Source: Patescibacteria group bacterium (GTDB taxonomy: Bacteria > Patescibacteriota > Microgenomatia > Levybacterales > UBA12049). Taken from it: 27,250 bases of DNA. Made by a program: the position numbers and the translations under genes. The notes under the pieces were generated by a model, which worked only from the letters and a program-made list of their open reading frames with translations, did no database searches and was not told the DNA's origin. The stretch lies in NCBI GenBank assembly GCA_023487605.1, contig JAMDEE010000008.1:1-27250 (forward strand). The letters run 5' to 3'. Below, in pieces: positions 22,244-27,250 of the stretch (positions are counted from its first letter, which is position 1; every line of letters begins with the position of its first letter).

Positions 22244-22462
22244 ATGGTTATCGTTTTTAAGATACTCGAAATTATCGTTTCGGCCTTATTAATCGTAGTT
22301 ATCCTTTTGCAAATGCAGGGAAGCGGATTGTCGGGGGCATTTGGTGGAAGCGGAGAATTTTACAGAAGTAAAAGAAGCATGGATAAGTTACTTATAGTGG
22401 CCACGGTAATTCTAGCCTTTTTCTTTGCTTTACTGTCAGTCACGCTTCTTATAGTCCACTAA
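22244..22462 (+). CDS. secG: Preprotein translocase subunit SecG
   Basis: 72 residues, as expected. Two membrane helices (about 3-22 and 47-70) flank the conserved cytoplasmic loop LLQMQGSGLSGAFGGSGEF. It assists SecYE in protein export and insertion, matching the many secreted or anchored proteins in this window. It lies 8 bp after yvcK and 9 bp before the solute-binding protein gene. Confidence 0.93.
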   Translation: MVIVFKILEIIVSALLIVVILLQMQGSGLSGAFGGSGEFYRSKRSMDKLLIVATVILAFFFALLSVTLLIVH

Positions 22463-22471
22463 CAACGTACT

Positions 22472-23854
22472 ATGTTTTTACTTAGAAGAAGAAGATTAAT
22501 ATTCTGGTTAATCAAAGCCTACTTTAAAAAACTCAGGAAGACTATTTTTGCATCATTTATTTTCGGACTCCTGGTTTTTTTTGCGGTTTATTTTGGCTGG
22601 GGAATAATCGTACCGGGACTTCCGTTTAACCAGCACGTTGTAATAGGAATGGTCGGTTCATATACTACGGACACTTTGCCTTCCGATATTTTATACAAAA
22701 TTTCCCAAGGATTGACTTATGTCGCCCCCGACGGTACCGCTAAACCGGATATTGCTTCAAGCTGGAATATAGAAAATAATGGTAAAATCTATGTTTTCCA
22801 TTTAAAACATAATGTTTATTTTACCGACGGCGAACAATTGACCTCCAACCTTGTAAATTACAATTTTCTTGACGTATCGGTAACAAGACCCGATAAATAT
22901 ACGATTGTTTTTAAACTGAAAGAGGGGTATGCTCCATTTCTGGTTACTGTATCGGAGCCGATATTTAAGAACGGGTTTGTTGGCGTCGGGAAGTATAAAG
23001 TTGTATCCGTGGATGTAAACGGAAGTTTTGTTAATTCTATAGAGCTGGAGTCGGTAAAAGATAAAAATAAAACGGTCACATACCAATTTTACCCGACACA
23101 GGAAGCCCTTAAAGATGCTTTTGTGGTCGGAGATGTTGACGTAGCTCTTGGATTAAATGATATAAATTTTGAAAATACAAGTTTTAACACATTTTTAAAT
23201 GCCACAGTAGTAAAAAGCATTGACTATTCGCATTTGGTAACAATATTTTATAACACCCAGGACAAAATGTTATCCGACAGAAGAGTCAGGGAAGCATTGT
23301 CGTATTCCGTGCCCAATTCTTTTACCTATGGCCAGAGAAATTATGACCCGTTATCTCCGCTGTCATGGGCCTACCAACCCCAGCAGATAACTTACCAGGA
23401 GGATTATACACATGCGAAACTTCTTCTCTCACAGTCCGCGAACGCATCGGGCAGTGCCAAGATAAATATTACCCTGGATACTCTCCCGCAATATGAACAG
23501 ATTGCCCAAATAATTGCAAATTCGTGGAAAAATATTAACGTAAATACGAAAATTGTAGTGGTGGACTCACTTCCTCCGTCGTACCAGGCATTCCTGGGAG
23601 ATTTTAATTTACCTCAGGACCCGGATCAATATACCCTGTGGCACTCGGGACAACAAAACAATATTACAAATTATAAGAATTTAAGGATTGATAAATTGTT
23701 GGAAGATGCGAGACAAACGGTTAACATGCAAACAAGGATTAACGATTACCAGGATTTCCAGAAATATCTGCTGGATGATGCTCCTGCAACATTTTTGTAT
23801 TTACCCTACTCTTATACGGTAACCAGAAAGTCCGTTGCAAACATTCAATTATAA
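22472..23854 (+). CDS. Membrane-anchored solute-binding protein (SBP_bac_5, oligopeptide type)
   Basis: 460 residues. An Arg/Lys-rich N-terminus and one membrane helix (about 24-50) are followed by a family 5 binding-protein fold: DTLPSDILYKISQGLTYVAPDG, ASSWNIENNGKIYVFHLK and VYFTDGEQLTS. A later block, DRRVREALSYSVP, is the family signature. It is shorter than typical OppA or DppA (about 520-540). There is no lipobox; the helix replaces the lipid anchor. No permease or ATPase of an Opp system lies beside it, so the transport partner is elsewhere or absent, and a non-transport role such as peptide sensing is possible (inference). Its 3' end overlaps uvrC on the other strand by 10 bp. Confidence 0.9.
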   Translation: MFLLRRRRLIFWLIKAYFKKLRKTIFASFIFGLLVFFAVYFGWGIIVPGLPFNQHVVIGMVGSYTTDTLPSDILYKISQGLTYVAPDGTAKPDIASSWNIENNGKIYVFHLKHNVYFTDGEQLTSNLVNYNFLDVSVTRPDKYTIVFKLKEGYAPFLVTVSEPIFKNGFVGVGKYKVVSVDVNGSFVNSIELESVKDKNKTVTYQFYPTQEALKDAFVVGDVDVALGLNDINFENTSFNTFLNATVVKSIDYSHLVTIFYNTQDKMLSDRRVREALSYSVPNSFTYGQRNYDPLSPLSWAYQPQQITYQEDYTHAKLLLSQSANASGSAKINITLDTLPQYEQIAQIIANSWKNINVNTKIVVVDSLPPSYQAFLGDFNLPQDPDQYTLWHSGQQNNITNYKNLRIDKLLEDARQTVNMQTRINDYQDFQKYLLDDAPATFLYLPYSYTVTRKSVANIQL

Positions 23855-25110
23855 GTATTTTTGGCCCTGAGTTTTCTGTGGTATGTAATCGCAAATCTGT
23901 GGGCTTCGTCTCTTATCCTCATAATCAATTGCAATTGTTTTGAATGCTTTTTCAGCCTAATTTCCCTAAAATCGGAGGTTATTATTATTTCTTCCCGTTT
24001 TGCCAATCCGATAAGAGGAACTGCACCGTTTATAACTTTTAAAGCCGAAGAAACCTGTCCTTTTCCTCCGTCTACTATAATCAGGTCCGGCTTTTCCCAT
24101 TCGGTATGAGTAAGCCTTCTTTTTAAAACCTCTTCCATCATTGCGAAATCGTTGGGTAAATCGTTATATTTGCCTTTAATCTTAAACTTTCTGTACGAAG
24201 ATGTATCTTTTTCACCGTTTGTAAATACAACCATAGAGCCCGTTGCATTTTTACCCGATGTGTTTGATATGTCATAACACTCAATTCTTTTTAGCTCACG
24301 CACATCAACGTTTTTTGCGTTTAATGTGTTTCTGAGCTCTTGAAGCTCCATTCTTCTTATATCTTCCTTCAGATTCGGATTTTCTTCATATAAATATGGT
24401 TTATAAAATTTACCGGTAACCAGTTTTATCGCGTCGATTTTTTCCTGTAGAGCCCCCGCCTGTTCAAAATATTCCGCTCTGCTGTATTTTTCCCGTTCTT
24501 TTTCCAAATCTTTGATTACATGTCCGGTCTGGCCGTTTAGAAAGCCGATAATGTGTTTGACTGTAGTTCTATAGGTTTTATCCTTAAATACTTCCGGACA
24601 CGGACAAAGTCCCAAATGATAGTAAAAGCAGGGTTTTTTCGGATGGTTGATAACAGACTGGAAGGGAAATATTCTTCTGACCGTTTTAAGCACCAGCCTC
24701 ATTGCGCCCGCATTGGGAAACGGGCCAAAATATAATGATTTCGGGTCGCTTTCCCTTCTGGCTATTAACACTTTCGGGTATTTATCTTTAACCGTGATAC
24801 GGATTAAAGGGTACGCTTTTCCGTCTTTTAGATTAATGTTGTATTTGGGAAGGTATTTTTTTATAAGATTAGCTTCCAAAAGCAAAGACTCAATTTCGGA
24901 TTCAACTTTTATGGTCTTTATTTTTGATATCTGCGAAACTAGAATTGCGGTCTTATAACCCAAATTTTTTCCGTTTACAAAATATGAAGCAACTCTTTTT
25001 TTGAGGTTTTTTGCCTTTCCGACATAAATCACTTCCCCTTTACTGTTGAGGAACAGATACACGCCTGGACTTTCTGATAACAACCGATAAGACGATGCCG
25101 AATATAACAA
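23845..25110 (-). CDS. uvrC: Excinuclease ABC subunit C, short form
   Basis: Makes both incisions in nucleotide excision repair. Order: GIY-YIG domain (ESPGVYLFLNSKGEVIYVGK, 13-32, then AKNLKKRVASYF), Cys-containing region (KKPCFYYHLGLCPCP), UVR motif (about 195-230), and the RNase H-like incision domain (IECYDISNTSGKNATGSMV; DLIIVDGGKGQ; RDEAHRFAITYHRK). At 421 residues it ends right after the RNase H-like domain and lacks the C-terminal tandem helix-hairpin-helix of the 600-residue bacterial enzyme. The start overlaps the preceding transglutaminase-like gene by 71 nt; a TTG at codon 10 is an alternative that shortens the overlap. Confidence 0.94.
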   Translation of the reverse strand: MLYSASSYRLLSESPGVYLFLNSKGEVIYVGKAKNLKKRVASYFVNGKNLGYKTAILVSQISKIKTIKVESEIESLLLEANLIKKYLPKYNINLKDGKAYPLIRITVKDKYPKVLIARRESDPKSLYFGPFPNAGAMRLVLKTVRRIFPFQSVINHPKKPCFYYHLGLCPCPEVFKDKTYRTTVKHIIGFLNGQTGHVIKDLEKEREKYSRAEYFEQAGALQEKIDAIKLVTGKFYKPYLYEENPNLKEDIRRMELQELRNTLNAKNVDVRELKRIECYDISNTSGKNATGSMVVFTNGEKDTSSYRKFKIKGKYNDLPNDFAMMEEVLKRRLTHTEWEKPDLIIVDGGKGQVSSALKVINGAVPLIGLAKREEIIITSDFREIRLKKHSKQLQLIMRIRDEAHRFAITYHRKLRAKNTYN

Positions 25111-26881
25111 AGATTACACCTCCTACGCCAAGAAGTACCCATTTATAGAAAAATATGGGTAAAATCTTAATATTTTTAGAATAGATATTGTTTCCGAGCG
25201 TAATTTTAACCGTATCGCCGGTATTTGTCAAAAATGAGGTGTCCGTAAAAGTTATCGGAATCTGGGCAAAGCCAAACGGAGGTATTTCTTGAAAATACAC
25301 TGTTTGGTTTTTGGGACTTAAAAAACCTGTGTCTACGGTTATCCCTTGGGCATTGGAAATGGTATTTCCTGTATTTTTAATATTGATGGTTGTATCAACA
25401 GGAAAACCGGAAAAAACGGTATCGGGTATGGAAATTTCAGGTCTAAGAGAAACTTCCGGATTAAAACTATTTGCGATTCTAACGTTAACATCCTTGGAAT
25501 TTACATTTTGAGGCAACTTATACCCCCCGGCGGGTACGGGATAGCTGCTGTTTAAGCCTTTTACGACAAATGCAAAGTGGTCAAAATCCAGGGTGTGAAA
25601 GTAGTCCACTCCGCCCGTCGTATTTCCCCAGGTGGGATCAACCATAATCCAGGTGTTTTTTTGAAAATCGTAATACTCCGGCCACGCATGCAGTATGTCC
25701 TTAACCAAAGATAAAGGTCTTTCCTGAGTATTCTGGGTGTAAGCGTAACCATCGACTTCCCTGGCCGGTATCCCGGCGGCCCTAGCAAGGGCTATGAAAA
25801 GGTCTGTGAACTCCAAACAAACAGCAGAATCGGGAGAACTTAATACGCCTACGGCTCCAAGCCTCTGGTTATCGGTTGCCGCCCTTGCGTAATCATAGCT
25901 TAAATTCCTGGAGACATAATTATAAATTGCTTCGGGAGTTTTTAACTGATTTGCCAAATTTTTAATTTTCGGATCGGTACTTTGCCAATAAGGAAGGGAC
26001 TTCAAGTAATTCGGGACTTGGTCGTTAGGCAGGCTTTCGGGCTTAGGGTTCAAAGACACTTTTGCCTTACCTTTAACTTCTATATTCAAATCTTGTGAGG
26101 GAGAAAGATAGTATGTTGCCAGCCAGTTTCCGTCGCCGTCAAGCTTAACGTTTACGGGTTTGGGCGTTATGCTGTCGATTAAAACATCCTGATAATTAGT
26201 TGACGGCGGCAAAGCTATCTCCGTACTGATAGGAAATAAATTGGAATTACCCAGATGATAAATCAGATCAAAACCGTAAATTTGATAGGAGCCGAAAGTT
26301 ATAGAGATACCCGATGTGCCGAGTTGTTGTTTATTAAAAACCAATTCGTTACCCGATATCGAGCTTACCGGGTAGACTGAAGGTTTTATGAATGCAGGTC
26401 TCCCTAAAAGGCTCGGATAAATTACCGTAGTATTAAAAGTATTAAAATCGCTTGTATTTGATAACCCGGGTATGTTTATTTCCCAAACATGGTTTAAATT
26501 CTGGGCAACTTCATTGGTATCAAATGAGATGTCCAGCGTATGCTTCCGGCCTATTCCTACCACCCTTTGGTTAAAGCTAACATTAATTGTGGTACCTTTT
26601 GAATCCGTTTTGGCTGAAGCTTGAACAGAGCCCGATTCATCGTATGCGCTTAACCCTGTTATGTTTTTAAATCCCATTTGTATCTGATAACTCGGGGTAA
26701 AATAAACGTTGGAAAGATTTGTAATAACAATGTTTAAGTTTACGTGTGTTTGAGCATTGGCTCCGATTGTATAGGTTACGTTGTAATCTGTTGAAAAATT
26801 TGAATCTGCAAATGACAGGGGCACTCTAAAGAAAAAAAATAAACAAATAATGGAAAGGACCAAGAAAAGTTTTTTCTTCAT
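25040..26881 (-). CDS. Secreted/anchored transglutaminase-like protein
   Basis: 613 residues. A signal peptide (KKKLFLVLSIICLFFFFRVPLSFA) is followed by a beta-rich N-terminal region (30-280) and a transglutaminase-like cysteine peptidase core. The catalytic triad is C355 (DSAVCLEF), H398 (ILHAWPEYY) and D415 (MVDPTWG). An Ig/CARDB-like beta domain (about 460-575) follows, then a C-terminal membrane helix (about 578-602) with a basic tail. Such enzymes cross-link or cleave surface proteins or peptides. It lies between uvrA and uvrC on the same strand, 39 bp after uvrA and overlapping uvrC, with a -10-like TATACT just before its ATG. Its functional link to repair is unclear. Confidence 0.9.
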   Translation of the reverse strand: MKKKLFLVLSIICLFFFFRVPLSFADSNFSTDYNVTYTIGANAQTHVNLNIVITNLSNVYFTPSYQIQMGFKNITGLSAYDESGSVQASAKTDSKGTTINVSFNQRVVGIGRKHTLDISFDTNEVAQNLNHVWEINIPGLSNTSDFNTFNTTVIYPSLLGRPAFIKPSVYPVSSISGNELVFNKQQLGTSGISITFGSYQIYGFDLIYHLGNSNLFPISTEIALPPSTNYQDVLIDSITPKPVNVKLDGDGNWLATYYLSPSQDLNIEVKGKAKVSLNPKPESLPNDQVPNYLKSLPYWQSTDPKIKNLANQLKTPEAIYNYVSRNLSYDYARAATDNQRLGAVGVLSSPDSAVCLEFTDLFIALARAAGIPAREVDGYAYTQNTQERPLSLVKDILHAWPEYYDFQKNTWIMVDPTWGNTTGGVDYFHTLDFDHFAFVVKGLNSSYPVPAGGYKLPQNVNSKDVNVRIANSFNPEVSLRPEISIPDTVFSGFPVDTTINIKNTGNTISNAQGITVDTGFLSPKNQTVYFQEIPPFGFAQIPITFTDTSFLTNTGDTVKITLGNNIYSKNIKILPIFFYKWVLLGVGGVIFVIFGIVLSVVIRKSRRVSVPQQ

Positions 26882-26890
26882 TTATCTAAA

Positions 26891-26896
26891 AGTATA
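26891..26896 (-). promoter_or_regulatory. Possible -10 of the transglutaminase-like gene
   Basis: Minus-strand TATACT lies 9 nt upstream of the ATG, predicting a leader of about 3 nt. The -35 (TTACTT at 17-nt spacing) is poor, so this may supplement transcription from uvrA. Confidence 0.35.
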
Positions 26897-26920
26897 CAAT
26901 ATTGGGAAAATCAAAGTAAC

Positions 26921-27250
26921 CTATTTTGTTAAAACTTTTTTTAAAAACTGGCCGGTGTAGGAATTTTTAGTTTCTGCGATTTGCTCGGGTGTTCCTTCTG
27001 CCACAATTTCGCCGCCCTTTTCTCCCCCTTCAGGCCCTAAATCTATAATATGGTCGGCGTTTTTTATAACATCCAGATTATGTTCGATAACTATTACCGT
27101 ATTGCCTAAGTCGACAAGGCTTCTCAATACATTTAAAAGCTTTTCGAGATCGGCAAAATGAAGTCCCGTTGTGGGTTCGTCAAGAAGATATAAAGCATTA
27201 GTGCCTCTTTTTGATAGTTCGGCGGCGAGCTTTACCCTCTGGGCTTCCCC
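26921..27250 (-). CDS. uvrA: Excinuclease ABC subunit A, C-terminal part (cut by window end)
   Basis: The last 109 codons of UvrA; the 5' part lies beyond the window. The visible part begins in the second ABC signature ([16 protein letters not shown]) and includes Walker [13 protein letters not shown], the switch region [25 protein letters not shown], and the usual end [21 protein letters not shown]. UvrA is the damage-recognition ATPase of nucleotide excision repair. It precedes the transglutaminase-like gene and uvrC in the same direction. Confidence 0.97.
   Translation of the reverse strand, partial: GEAQRVKLAAELSKRGTNALYLLDEPTTGLHFADLEKLLNVLRSLVDLGNTVIVIEHNLDVIKNADHIIDLGPEGGEKGGEIVAEGTPEQIAETKNSYTGQFLKKVLTK

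Overview
The window is AT-rich bacterial DNA packed with short-spaced, often overlapping genes. TGA is used as a normal stop (for example at the ends of obg and the Y-family polymerase gene), so the standard bacterial code applies. Several features point to a Candidate Phyla Radiation (Patescibacteria) genome, most likely Microgenomates-like: a short UvrC, an Obg without its C-terminal domain, a free-standing solute-binding protein, DUF2079 and LPG-synthase-like membrane proteins, and tRNA genes that mostly lack an encoded CCA. The lineage is inferred from gene content and was not checked against any database.

Layout. 1-500: a tRNA cluster of Leu(TAA), an intact Pro(TGG) enclosed within a second Pro-like tRNA, and Gly(TCC), followed by a copied tRNA-Gly 3' end. 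497-1330: an unrecognised membrane protein. 1371-1840: a possible structured RNA, tRNA-Arg(TCT) with a copied 3' end, and tRNA-His(GTG). 1843-4894: rarA and typA. 5037-5087: back-to-back promoters. 5090-6888: a polysaccharide deacetylase and a membrane-anchored beta-rich protein. 7083-9164: a Y-family polymerase converging on an ATP-cone/nuclease protein. 9208-15538: a leftward run encoding a MacA-like adaptor, ABC ATPase, FtsX-type permease and a 1114-residue three-part protein. 15641-16600: obg. 16601-18838: a low-density region with an orphan leader, a hypothetical gene, a PLD-like protein, a degraded GIY-YIG ORF, a dispersed short repeat and tRNA-Lys(CTT). 18901-20727: tRNA-Arg(TCG), rnhB and a broken DUF2130 gene. 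20848-23854: a PF04020-like membrane protein, yvcK, secG and a solute-binding protein. 23845-27250: a leftward cluster of uvrA (partial), a secreted transglutaminase-like protein and uvrC.

The genes serve DNA repair (UvrA, UvrC, RarA, Y-family polymerase, RNase HII), ribosome-associated GTPase functions (TypA, Obg), the envelope and transport (SecG, deacetylase, ABC system, solute-binding protein, transglutaminase-like protein) and tRNA supply.

The most unusual signals are in RNA and small repeats. A complete tRNA-Pro sits on a 12-bp stem inside the body of another tRNA-Pro-like sequence that has its own acceptor stem, T-arm and CCA. Two unrelated tRNA genes (Gly and Arg) each have their 3' end duplicated exactly 101 bp downstream, and a third (Lys) shows a weaker version with a GIY-YIG ORF in between. 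Several genes have promoter-like sequences so close to the start codon that their mRNAs would be leaderless or nearly so. One gene has been broken by a 64-bp tandem duplication.
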